A DNA stretch of 64,000 nucleotides from Gelidibacter pelagius (GTDB lineage Bacteria; Bacteroidota; Bacteroidia; Flavobacteriales; Flavobacteriaceae): contig NZ_JAGEVG010000011.1 in the NCBI RefSeq assembly GCF_017581925.1, positions 1 through 64,000 on the forward strand, in the 5' to 3' direction. The notes under the pieces are model-generated. The model made no database searches. It was given only the letters and a program-made list of their open reading frames with translations, and had not been told where the DNA came from. The position numbers were made by a program, and so were the translations under genes. Positions 40,166 to 48,739 of this stretch are shown piece after piece. Numbering within the stretch: position 1 is the first letter of the stretch; every line of letters starts with the position of its first letter.

Positions 40166-41827
40166 TTATTTCAGCTCTAATAGCACCATATCAAATTCTG
40201 AATCCATTTTAACTTCACCATTTTCAACCACTACATCTTGATGAGAATAGGCGTCATGCAGTGTCGTACCTTCTTCAAATAATCTGCCCACGTTTAAAGT
40301 TTTAGGTCCCTTTGGAAGGTCTAAACCTATAATGACCAAATCTTCAAAATCGTCCTTTTTGTAGCTTCTATAAAATACATACGGACTTTCGGTTATCACT
40401 TGATGAACACCAGCGCCCACGGCAGGATGGTTTTTTCTGAACTGTCCCAATTTTTGCCAATGCTTTAAAATCGATTGGGTGCTTTCGTCAGATGCCATCT
40501 GATCCCAATTCATAAAAGATCTTAAGGTGGCATCACCAACAGTTCCTTCGATAACCAAGGGTCTCGCCGATTCATCACCATAATAAATTTGTGAGGTTCC
40601 AGGAGCCAATAATAATTTAGTTGCGGTTTCAAACGGTTTTTCTCGTTTTGGATCAAAAGGCTCACCATCATCATGTGACGACAAATAATTTAATACTCCA
40701 AAATCTTTCAAGGGGCCATCAAGTTTGTTTGTGTATTTATTGAAGAGACCCTCATAATCGAGTTTTGCGGCATGATATTTAAATTCAAAATTGATCAAAC
40801 TGTTAAACGCCTTCTCAAAATAATTAATGGAAGTACCACCAAGATCATAAGATGTCCCTGTTGAAATACCATAACCATAAACTTCTCCGACCAAGTAAAA
40901 CTCGTTGTTATCCAATACTGCCTCTGGATTATTTGTTTTCCATTCGTTAAATGAGAAATCACATTCTGCTCTGAATTCTGACCAAACGGTTTCCTCTACG
41001 TGTTTTACCGTATCTACGCGATAGCCATCAATACCAAACTCGGTAATATAATCCGTTAGCCATTTTATGATATAAAAACGTGGCGCCCTGGGGTGGCCTG
41101 TACGTTCAAAAAAAGCATCCAATTCGGCAACTTCCTGTTCATAACGCCCTTCCGACTTCCATTTTTCAACAAGTTGTGGAGGCAAGTCAACGGCTTCGTC
41201 ACTTTCTGTTTTAATATCTGGCAGATTTTTAACCAGCGTACATGAAATGGTCGAATCATAGGACGTATAATCACAAGTAGGATCTGTTCGCACCCACTCG
41301 TCGGGCCAAACAGGATCCACAGGAGTAACCGGCCCCGTGTGATTGATGACGGCATCCAACAGAATACGAATCCCTCTTTTGTGTGCCGCCGCAATCAATG
41401 CTTTTAAATCATCCTTAGTTCCAAAATTTGGGTCAATGGCCGTCCAATCTTTCGTCCAATAGCCATGAAATCCATATGTGATCCCCGTGCCTTCATCTGT
41501 GCCGCCATGGATTTGCTCTACAATAGGCGTCATCCAAATAGCGTTGATCCCTAAGTCGGAAAAATACCCGTCCTCTATTTTTTGGGTGATGCCTTTTAGA
41601 TCGCCTCCTTCAAAACCTCTTAACTTTCCGGTTTCTTTTGTCCGATCAAAATTTACATCATTTGAGGTATCGCCATTATTAAAACGATCCGTCAGCAAAA
41701 AATACATGTTGGCACCTTCCCATACAAAAGGTGCTTCTTTTTTCTCATTCATTGTCATCAATTTATTCTCTTCTTTACCGCTTAATAAAACGAAGCTACA
41801 AAGAAAACACCATAAAAAATTCCTCAT
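40166..41827 (-). CDS. GH13 alpha-amylase, exported, last gene of the leftward glucan operon
   Basis: From the ATG at 41827 the enzyme is 553 residues. GH13 regions are complete: MYFLLTDRFNNG at the start of the barrel, LLDAVINHTG, GYRVDTVKH (nucleophile Asp), YLVGEVYGYG (acid/base Glu) and LSSHDDGEP. It would cut maltodextrins in the periplasm. The signal peptide is odd: it reads FVLLSGKEENK, where the neighbouring amylase has LIVACKEEKK at the same distance from the start. The lipobox Cys position 17 is therefore Gly (GGT, one base from TGT). It starts 3 bases before the stop of the upstream amylase gene's end, so the two are in tandem. Confidence 0.9.
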   Translation of the reverse strand: MRNFLWCFLCSFVLLSGKEENKLMTMNEKKEAPFVWEGANMYFLLTDRFNNGDTSNDVNFDRTKETGKLRGFEGGDLKGITQKIEDGYFSDLGINAIWMTPIVEQIHGGTDEGTGITYGFHGYWTKDWTAIDPNFGTKDDLKALIAAAHKRGIRILLDAVINHTGPVTPVDPVWPDEWVRTDPTCDYTSYDSTISCTLVKNLPDIKTESDEAVDLPPQLVEKWKSEGRYEQEVAELDAFFERTGHPRAPRFYIIKWLTDYITEFGIDGYRVDTVKHVEETVWSEFRAECDFSFNEWKTNNPEAVLDNNEFYLVGEVYGYGISTGTSYDLGGTSINYFEKAFNSLINFEFKYHAAKLDYEGLFNKYTNKLDGPLKDFGVLNYLSSHDDGEPFDPKREKPFETATKLLLAPGTSQIYYGDESARPLVIEGTVGDATLRSFMNWDQMASDESTQSILKHWQKLGQFRKNHPAVGAGVHQVITESPYVFYRSYKKDDFEDLVIIGLDLPKGPKTLNVGRLFEEGTTLHDAYSHQDVVVENGEVKMDSEFDMVLLELK

Positions 41828-41829
41828 AA

Positions 41830-43251
41830 TTAATTTGTTAAGATTCGATATTCCCAAGGCTTTAAAACAAGCACATTGTCATTCATTTCGATAGGATCAT
41901 TAGTCATATAATCTGTAAAATTTCCTTTTAGCGGCGCAGAAAACGACTGTTCTTTATCAGAGAAATTCCCAACAAAAGTGAGGGTGATATTGTTTTTGCT
42001 GCGCTGAAATGCCAATACCTTATCGTTTGTTGTTTCCAGGTTTTTATAAGATGCGGGATCTTTCCCACCATTTAAAGCAGGGTTTGTGTTTTTCAACTTT
42101 CCGAGCTTTTCAAGCAGAGGCCACATTTTCCCTTTCGTTTTTGGAATGGAATCTTTTTCAAAAAACTTCAATCGGTGGTCCAAATCATACTCCATGCCTG
42201 AATAGATCAACGGCATTCCTGGGATCACGTAACTAAACGCGGTCATTAACGGTGCAGCACCTTTCATACGTTCATTGATGGTGCCATTCCATGAATTCTC
42301 ATCATGGTTGGTCACAAAGTTCATGATAATATCATCTTTTTCGTAGATGGACTCAATTTGCGACCATCGGTCCTTCCAAGCGTCTAAACCTTTTTCGCCT
42401 TTAGCCATAGCGTTCATGGCGTGATGGGTATCCCATCCATAAACCGCATCAAACAAACCATCTTTTGCCAATTCAGGTTCCCAAGCTTCAGCCAACATAA
42501 AGATGTCCTTTGTTTCTCTAAGCTGTGGAATCGCTTCTACCCAGAAATCGGTTGGAACAGATCCTGCCACATCACATCTAAATCCGTCAATTCCTTCTTC
42601 CTTTAACCAATATTGCATGTCGGCAATCATTTCTTTACGCATGTCTTTATTGTCATAATTCAAATCGGCAACATCCGTCCAATCCGAATCTACGGGATGT
42701 GTAATATTGCCATCTTTATCCTTGGTATAATAATCTGGATTACTTTTGATCCATTCATGATCCCATCCTGTATGGTTTGGCACCCAATCCAAAATAACAT
42801 AAATGCCATTTTCATGCGCAGTTTTGACCAAATTTCTAAAGTCTTCAAGGGTTCCAAATTCTGGATTGATTTTGGTGAAATCGGATACGGCATAATAACT
42901 GCCAAGATATTTGGATTGTTCGGCTTCTGGGAAATCGGAGGCAAATTTACTATCCTCTCCACCTGTGGCTTTACGTTTTGTTTCGCTGATTGGGAAAATC
43001 GGCATCAACCAAATCACTTTAACGCCCAGTTCTTTTAACTGAGGAATGTCTTTGGTGAATTCATCAAAATGTCCGGAAGGTGAATATTGACGAATGTTAG
43101 CTTCATAAATAACGGCTGTCTCCAGAACAGCATCGGAAATAGGTTGAATTTTTTCTTGAGTCGTTTCTTCAATGAAAGCTTCAACTTTCTTTTCTTCTTT
43201 ACAAGCAACAATCAGCATAAAACTGAAGACTGCCAAAATGACTTTTTTCAT
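41830..43251 (-). CDS. GH13 alpha-amylase lipoprotein
   Basis: From the ATG at 43251 the protein is 473 residues, with a lipoprotein signal ending LIVAC (C17). The CKEEKK start may resemble the Bacteroidota surface-export signal. Catalytic blocks are VILDWVPNHTG, GFRCDVAGSVP (nucleophile Asp), FMLAEAWEPE (acid/base Glu) and FVTNHDENSWNG. It has short loops and no extra binding domain, as in maltodextrin-acting GH13 enzymes. It lies 5 bases downstream of the GH31 gene and 2 bases upstream of the second amylase gene. A TTG-started form to 43302 is rejected because it would precede the signal peptide. Confidence 0.9.
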   Translation of the reverse strand: MKKVILAVFSFMLIVACKEEKKVEAFIEETTQEKIQPISDAVLETAVIYEANIRQYSPSGHFDEFTKDIPQLKELGVKVIWLMPIFPISETKRKATGGEDSKFASDFPEAEQSKYLGSYYAVSDFTKINPEFGTLEDFRNLVKTAHENGIYVILDWVPNHTGWDHEWIKSNPDYYTKDKDGNITHPVDSDWTDVADLNYDNKDMRKEMIADMQYWLKEEGIDGFRCDVAGSVPTDFWVEAIPQLRETKDIFMLAEAWEPELAKDGLFDAVYGWDTHHAMNAMAKGEKGLDAWKDRWSQIESIYEKDDIIMNFVTNHDENSWNGTINERMKGAAPLMTAFSYVIPGMPLIYSGMEYDLDHRLKFFEKDSIPKTKGKMWPLLEKLGKLKNTNPALNGGKDPASYKNLETTNDKVLAFQRSKNNITLTFVGNFSDKEQSFSAPLKGNFTDYMTNDPIEMNDNVLVLKPWEYRILTN

Positions 43252-43256
43252 GGTAA

Positions 43257-45650
43257 TTAATTTAATTTGATGTTTAGTTTTAATTCTTTTGAAGTGTTCC
43301 ATTCTAAAGGAATAGTTATTATTTTTTGATCTTTATTAAAAGTGAAATCCAATTTTTTGCGACTGATCTTAACCGATTTAGGTTTCAGGCTTATGTTGTG
43401 AAGGACAAGCTCAATGGATTTTGTTTGTGTTTGAAAATCCGAGCCAAGCTCAGCTTTTATTTCAATTTCAATTTCTTTCGCGCTCACTTTTGATGAAAAG
43501 GCCATCAGTTCAAAGTGTCCTTTCTCAAAGGCGTCGGCCGTCAATCCATCATCATTATATAGTTGACCTTTACTTTCCTTAACTGTAGCATCATAATAGA
43601 AATGCAATTCAATAGTGTTCCCATCATAGTCCTTGGTACTTTGCATCGGTTTTGACATAGGAATAAAAGCACCTCCACGTACAAAGGTTGGAATCTGGTC
43701 TTCGGCGACTTTAACAGTGACTCTTTTTCCACCTACAAACTTTTCATTGGTATAAAAATCGAACCAATTGCTATTTTTAGGGAAGTAAATCTCCTTTTCA
43801 GTAATTTGAGATTTAAGAATTGGTGCGATTAAAAAATCATCGCCCCAAAAATATTCCGAAGCATTTGTTTTGAGAGCTTCTGAATCGTCTTCAAAAAACA
43901 ACGGTCGCATTAAAGGCGTGCCTTTCTTGTGATTTTCAAAGCTGAGATTATAATTATATGGCAACAGTTTGTAACGCAATTCGATGGATTTCTTAGCCAA
44001 AGCCTTGGTTTTAGAATCCCAAAAAACAGGCTCTGCAGGTACTTCTTCCTGAGCATGGGGACGGTAGATAGGCTGAAAAACACCATACTGTAACCAACGT
44101 GTGTAAAGTTCAGCATCTTGATTGTCACCTGCAAATCCGCCCAAATCAGAGTGCATGTAGCCCAGACCTTGCATGCCCATTTGCAGGGCGATTTCGGGTT
44201 GACTTTGTAATCCGCCCCAAGTTCTGTTGACATCTCCCGACCACGGAATCATGCCAAATCGCTGAGACCCCGAATATCCAGCACGCATTAATATGAAAGG
44301 TCTCTGGTTAGGGAAGTCAGTCTTATAGCCGTCTGCAATCAATCCTGCCCAATCATGACCATAAATATTATGGACTTCATCTGCTGTACCTGTGGCATGG
44401 AGCAACTTTGAGGGATGGACTTCAGGTTCGCCCAAATCGCCCCAAACTCCGGTCACGCCCATTTCTGCAAGACCTTTGTAAATATTCCAAAACCAAGCTT
44501 TTCCTTTCGGATTATAGATATCGATCAATCCTGTGTTTCCAAAATAGAAATCGAACGTATAGGGATTTCCAACAGAATCTTTCGCCATGACATCTTTATC
44601 GACAACTTCCTGCCAACGCTTGGAAGTGGTCAAAACAAACGGTTCTGTTACCAAAATGGTGTTGACATGGTCAGACTTCAAATCCTTGATCATTTGTGTT
44701 GGATTTGGGAAGGAATCTTTTAAAAACTCCAGATTTCCCATATGGCCTTGAATGTCCTTTCCAAACCAAAAAATATCGATGATGACCGCATCCAATGGGA
44801 TTTGTTCATCCCTAAACTTTTGAACTGTGGCTGCAACTTCCTTTTGGGAATGGTAACCAAAACGGCTTGAAAAATTCCCCAAGGCCCAGCGCGGTAGCAA
44901 TGGTTGTTTCCCAGTTAAATCGGTATAATTATCGATCAAATCTGTCCAAGAATCGCCCACAATGACTTGATAGGTTTTTCTGCCAGAAATAGTTTCATAA
45001 GTTAGGGTGTTATCTTTTTTACTGTCCAAATCTAAAAATCCGATAGGTGCATTATCAAAATGGATCATATATTGGTTTGACGACATCATGATAGGCATGG
45101 TGTAGTTCATCAACTCCGAATGGGTTTCATAACCATAATGCGCACGATTGTAAAGTTTCAATCGGTGACCGCGACGGTTCATGCCCAAAGCTCTTGCACC
45201 GCCACCATAGAGAATTTCATCTTTTGTGAGGTTGAACTGGATGGTTTCCAAACTGTCGTTTTTGACGTAGCCCATTTTTTCTGAGATGATGGGTTTGCCT
45301 TTGTATCTATAGGAAATTTGAAAAGGTTGTTTATTTATTTCAACTTCCAATCCACAAGTGTTTAATCTATAATTAGACCCATTATCTGTGAGAGATGTTG
45401 TTTCACAATTGTTGTGTTTGAAATCATTAATTACTGCATGTGATTTCCCGTTTAAATCTTCCCCATCCGGAACAAAACTGGTTTCAATAATTTCTGAAGA
45501 AAGAATTCTTATTTGATATACGCCATCGCTTACCTCAACTTTAACGAGTTCTCCATCTTGAAATTCAGCACTTTTGAAAATTCGGTTTGGGTTTTGGGAG
45601 AAGCCAAGTATTGATGTGAATAAGAATGCTATTAATATGTGTTTTTTCAT
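43257..45650 (-). CDS. GH31 alpha-glucosidase, exported
   Basis: From the ATG at 45650 the protein is 797 residues with a signal peptide (KKHILIAFLFTSILGFSQ). It has the N-terminal beta-sandwich of GH31 and then the barrel: LDAVIIDIFWFGKD, GVTGVWGDLGEPEVHPS with the nucleophile Asp in the GDLGEPE block, and IPWSGDVNRTWGGL with the acid/base Asp. A C-terminal beta-sandwich region follows. It releases glucose from the non-reducing end of maltodextrins in the periplasm. The palindromic repeat at 45709-45741 lies in the 100-base gap before it. The TTG-started extension to 45686 is rejected. Confidence 0.9.
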   Translation of the reverse strand: MKKHILIAFLFTSILGFSQNPNRIFKSAEFQDGELVKVEVSDGVYQIRILSSEIIETSFVPDGEDLNGKSHAVINDFKHNNCETTSLTDNGSNYRLNTCGLEVEINKQPFQISYRYKGKPIISEKMGYVKNDSLETIQFNLTKDEILYGGGARALGMNRRGHRLKLYNRAHYGYETHSELMNYTMPIMMSSNQYMIHFDNAPIGFLDLDSKKDNTLTYETISGRKTYQVIVGDSWTDLIDNYTDLTGKQPLLPRWALGNFSSRFGYHSQKEVAATVQKFRDEQIPLDAVIIDIFWFGKDIQGHMGNLEFLKDSFPNPTQMIKDLKSDHVNTILVTEPFVLTTSKRWQEVVDKDVMAKDSVGNPYTFDFYFGNTGLIDIYNPKGKAWFWNIYKGLAEMGVTGVWGDLGEPEVHPSKLLHATGTADEVHNIYGHDWAGLIADGYKTDFPNQRPFILMRAGYSGSQRFGMIPWSGDVNRTWGGLQSQPEIALQMGMQGLGYMHSDLGGFAGDNQDAELYTRWLQYGVFQPIYRPHAQEEVPAEPVFWDSKTKALAKKSIELRYKLLPYNYNLSFENHKKGTPLMRPLFFEDDSEALKTNASEYFWGDDFLIAPILKSQITEKEIYFPKNSNWFDFYTNEKFVGGKRVTVKVAEDQIPTFVRGGAFIPMSKPMQSTKDYDGNTIELHFYYDATVKESKGQLYNDDGLTADAFEKGHFELMAFSSKVSAKEIEIEIKAELGSDFQTQTKSIELVLHNISLKPKSVKISRKKLDFTFNKDQKIITIPLEWNTSKELKLNIKLN

Positions 45651-45708
45651 TTGTTTTACTCTTTCAAAATTTAAGTTTTTGCTCAAACCTGACAGGTTAA
45701 TATTTTCA

Positions 45709-45741
45709 AGACCTAACAGGTTTTAAAAACCTGTTAGGTCT
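45709..45741. repeat. 33-bp perfect palindrome, co-varied short form (copy 3)
   Basis: Arms agacctaacaggttt and aaacctgttaggtct surround a 3-base loop. Relative to copies 1 and 2, bases in the left arm differ (gtc to aac), and the right arm carries the matching complementary changes. A half-copy (aaacctgacaggtt) precedes it at about 45685-45698. It lies just after the stop of the esterase gene. Confidence 0.9.
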
Positions 45742-45750
45742 GATACTGGT

Positions 45751-46731
45751 TTATTCGGACTTCTTCAACAAAAACGTCAATGGAATATCCAATCGTTTTT
45801 GCCAAGAAACTTCTGTATGTTCTGCGCCTTCAAACTTCAGGTTTCTAAAATTTGAATGGTCATAGCCTTTATCTTTAAAAATAATGTTTACTGTTTTTGC
45901 GTATTTTGGATAGAATTTATCCAATGTTTCCGTTCCGTAATCAAAATAAAATCGGTGGTTTTTTGGAGAAGGCAAATTGGTCTTCATATACTCGAAAATT
46001 GTATCGGCCAATAAATCGCCGTCATTTGGGTTAGTACCAGGCCAATGGGTTGATAAGCAAGCAGCGGCTCCAAAAATTTCCGGATATTCGCAAATGGCGT
46101 ACATAGAAATCAATCCGCCCATGCTCGACCCTGCTACAAACGTATTGTCCCTATCGGTCAATACCGAATAATTGGCATCCACATAAGGTTTTAACTCATT
46201 AACAATAAAGCCCAAATAGTTATCTGAAGTCACATTATCAAACTTAAAATTGTCCCTCTTGGCCTGTTCAAAAAGAGAATCCCGAACCGATTTTGGCAAG
46301 GATTCAAAAGGCTTTTGAGGAAAATACTCACTGTGTCTAAGCTCGTTGATATTGAAAGGAGCGACTACAATAAAATCTCTGGTGATGCTGTCCTTCATTA
46401 ACTGACCTGACGTTTCATCTACTTTCCATTCTTGGTTGTTCCAAGTGATCGTACTATCAAACAACATTTGCCCATCGTGCATGTACAATACGGCATATTT
46501 TTTATTGTTGGAATAGCCTTCTGGTAACCAGATATCAACTTTTCTTGGCGGAATATAATTGGACGGAAAATCATCAATTCGCAACAAAGTGCCTCCGGCA
46601 AAATCACCTTTAATGGTTTCTGTTTGAACCTTGGAAATGTCCGCAGGTTTGATAATGACCTTCTTTTCTTTTTTAGATTCACATGAAAGTGAACTAATGA
46701 AAATGACAAGTATGTAAATATTTCTTTTCAT
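45751..46731 (-). CDS. alpha/beta-hydrolase-fold esterase lipoprotein (esterase D/Fes-like)
   Basis: From the ATG at 46731 the protein is 326 residues. The lipoprotein signal ends FISSLSCESKK. The fold is the putative esterase (esterase D) type: RKVDIWLPEGYSNNKKYAVLYMHDGQMLF, the nucleophile elbow FVAGSSMGGLIS, and a C-terminal FEGAEHTEVSW with the catalytic His. The substrate is unknown; such esterases occur in polysaccharide loci and may deacylate sugars or oligosaccharides. The gene is bracketed by related palindromic elements, 9-10 bases from each end. A TTG-started 350-residue form is rejected, since its extra codons lie inside the repeat at 46742-46791. Confidence 0.85.
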   Translation of the reverse strand: MKRNIYILVIFISSLSCESKKEKKVIIKPADISKVQTETIKGDFAGGTLLRIDDFPSNYIPPRKVDIWLPEGYSNNKKYAVLYMHDGQMLFDSTITWNNQEWKVDETSGQLMKDSITRDFIVVAPFNINELRHSEYFPQKPFESLPKSVRDSLFEQAKRDNFKFDNVTSDNYLGFIVNELKPYVDANYSVLTDRDNTFVAGSSMGGLISMYAICEYPEIFGAAACLSTHWPGTNPNDGDLLADTIFEYMKTNLPSPKNHRFYFDYGTETLDKFYPKYAKTVNIIFKDKGYDHSNFRNLKFEGAEHTEVSWQKRLDIPLTFLLKKSE

Positions 46732-46741
46732 ATTTTGTTTT

Positions 46742-46791
46742 AAACCAACAAGGTTTTCCTCCTTCGGCGGACAGGTAAATCCTTGTTGGTT
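46742..46791. repeat. long-form palindromic element upstream of the esterase gene
   Basis: Arms aaaccaacaaggtttt and aaatccttgttggtt pair almost perfectly around an insert with cctccttcggcggacag. That insert is the reverse complement of the one in the element at 34923-34979. The outer arm (ACCAACAAGGTTT) aligns base for base with the short palindromes' arms ACCTGTCAGGTTT and ACCTAACAGGTTT. Confidence 0.8.
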
Positions 46792-46848
46792 GATTTTCAG
46801 CAAAACTTCGGGGATTGCGAGTTGGAATTAGTGAAATTTTTTGAGAAT

Positions 46849-48699
46849 TTAAAATTCAATGATCATCGATGTTTTTCCGTCAATGGTCAAAGATTCTTCC
46901 AATGATATTCTTTCTTCCGACAAAATTTCCTTCCCATTCGTGGCTGTACCAATCATTTCGCCAAAGCGTTTCAAATTTAAAGTTTGGGCTTCAGGATTGT
47001 TATTAATCACAATCATCACCTTATCATCTGTATTATATCTAAAATAAACATAGACATTATCTTCAGGTACAAATTGCATCGTTTTACCCGTATGTATCAC
47101 GGATTTCGATTTTCGCCAGTTAAAAACTTTCTTTGAAAATTCAAAATATTCGGTTTGTTCGGCAGTTCTACCTTCTGTGGTAAATGCATTCATAGGATCG
47201 CCTTCCCATCCTCCTGGGAAATCGCGTCTTATATCGCCATCGCCTTTCAAATCCTTATTCCCCAACATTCCCAATTCGTCTCCATAATAAACCTGTGGAA
47301 TCCCTCGAACTGTGGCAATAAGCGTCATGATCATTTTATAGGTATTGACATCAGATCCATAAATTTCATTGATCCGATTGGTATCATGATTGCCAGCAAA
47401 CACAAACATATTATTGATGTCTGGGTATAAGAAATCATTTACAAAATTCTCATAAGCTCTGAGCATCCCTTTATCCCAACCTTGTTCATCTTCCGAAAAC
47501 ATGACCATAATGGCATCATGAAGCGTAAAATCCATGACGGTTGGTAAATGGGAATTGTAATTATCAATAGCTCCTATTTTACTGTCCTTTTGCCAATAAG
47601 CCATTTGTGCCTGATTGTGCATCCAAACTTCGCCAGCGATATTGAAATTAGGATATTCATCCATAATCGCTTTGGTCCATTTAGCAATCCCATCTTTATC
47701 ATTATATGAATACGTATCTACACGAAACCCATCCAGATCAGCAAACTCCACCCACCAAATGGCATTTTGAACCATATACCTCAACACCAATGGATTCTTC
47801 TGATTGATGTCAGGCATGGTCGTATCAAACCATCCATTCATACAAGCTTCTTTGTCGGCTTCAGAGGCATTGGAATCAAATTGCGTCGTCATTCTATAAC
47901 TGCTCCTTTGAAACCCGTTTTCACCATTTTCCCAATAATGAATCCAATCCTTACTTGGCAAATCCTGAATCATCCAATGCTTACTTCCCCAATGATTGGT
48001 CACATAATCCATGAGGAGTTTCATATCGCGCTTGTGCATTTCTGATGCCAATCGCTTGTAATCCTCATTGGTTCCAAAGCGCGGATCAATTTTATAATAG
48101 TCGCTTTGTGCATAGGTGTGATACGAATAAATGGGCTCATTGTCTTCCAAAAGAGGCGTGCTCCAAATTGCCGTCACCCCTAAATCGTCCAAATAATCCA
48201 AATGGTTAATGATGCCCTGAATATCGCCACCATGACGTCCGGAAAGCTCCTCCCGATTCACTTTTTCAAGAGTGTCTTCGGTACTGTCGATATCAGGATT
48301 TCCATTGGCAAACCGATCGGGCATAATCAAATAAATCAAATCGCTGGAATCGAAGCCTTTTCTTAAGGCAGAATTCTCACGACGCGATTTCAACTCATAC
48401 GACCTTGTTTCAAGAATTTTATTGTCCTTTGAAAACTGAAGCTCATAGGTGCCAGGGCTTATGTCCTTGGTATTAATGGTTACAAATAGATAGTTTGGGT
48501 TTTCGGTTTTTTGAACATCGGTAATCTGAATTGTGTTTGAAAAAGCCACATCATATTGCGCAATATCTTTACCATAAACCATCAATTGAAGTTCTGGATT
48601 ATGCATTTCCGTCCACCAAAAAGGAGGCTCTATTTTTTCTACTTGCGAAAAAAGTGTCATGCTTAAAAGTAGTATTAAAATGCTCAATAAATTCTTCAT
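46849..48699 (-). CDS. GH13 neopullulanase / cyclomaltodextrinase, SusA-like
   Basis: The 616-residue exported enzyme has a signal peptide (KNLLSILILLLSMTLFSQ), an N-terminal starch-degrading beta domain (about residues 25-115) and the barrel with YLIMPDRFANGNP, MDYVTNHWG, GFRVDTYSYND (nucleophile Asp), NIAGEVWMHN (acid/base Glu) and FAGNHDTNR. This domain order and the MPDRFANG block are those of SusA and related neopullulanases, which cut alpha-1,4 bonds in the periplasm and tolerate branched or cyclic maltodextrins. It is central to the leftward half of the glucan locus. Confidence 0.9.
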   Translation of the reverse strand: MKNLLSILILLLSMTLFSQVEKIEPPFWWTEMHNPELQLMVYGKDIAQYDVAFSNTIQITDVQKTENPNYLFVTINTKDISPGTYELQFSKDNKILETRSYELKSRRENSALRKGFDSSDLIYLIMPDRFANGNPDIDSTEDTLEKVNREELSGRHGGDIQGIINHLDYLDDLGVTAIWSTPLLEDNEPIYSYHTYAQSDYYKIDPRFGTNEDYKRLASEMHKRDMKLLMDYVTNHWGSKHWMIQDLPSKDWIHYWENGENGFQRSSYRMTTQFDSNASEADKEACMNGWFDTTMPDINQKNPLVLRYMVQNAIWWVEFADLDGFRVDTYSYNDKDGIAKWTKAIMDEYPNFNIAGEVWMHNQAQMAYWQKDSKIGAIDNYNSHLPTVMDFTLHDAIMVMFSEDEQGWDKGMLRAYENFVNDFLYPDINNMFVFAGNHDTNRINEIYGSDVNTYKMIMTLIATVRGIPQVYYGDELGMLGNKDLKGDGDIRRDFPGGWEGDPMNAFTTEGRTAEQTEYFEFSKKVFNWRKSKSVIHTGKTMQFVPEDNVYVYFRYNTDDKVMIVINNNPEAQTLNLKRFGEMIGTATNGKEILSEERISLEESLTIDGKTSMIIEF

Positions 48700-48739
48700 T
48701 CTATCTCATTTTTGAAATTATAATCGGATAACGATAAGC

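Noticed and set aside
46732-46803. Esterase start further upstream
   Set aside because: The added residues are a translation of the palindromic repeat and would precede the lipoprotein signal peptide.
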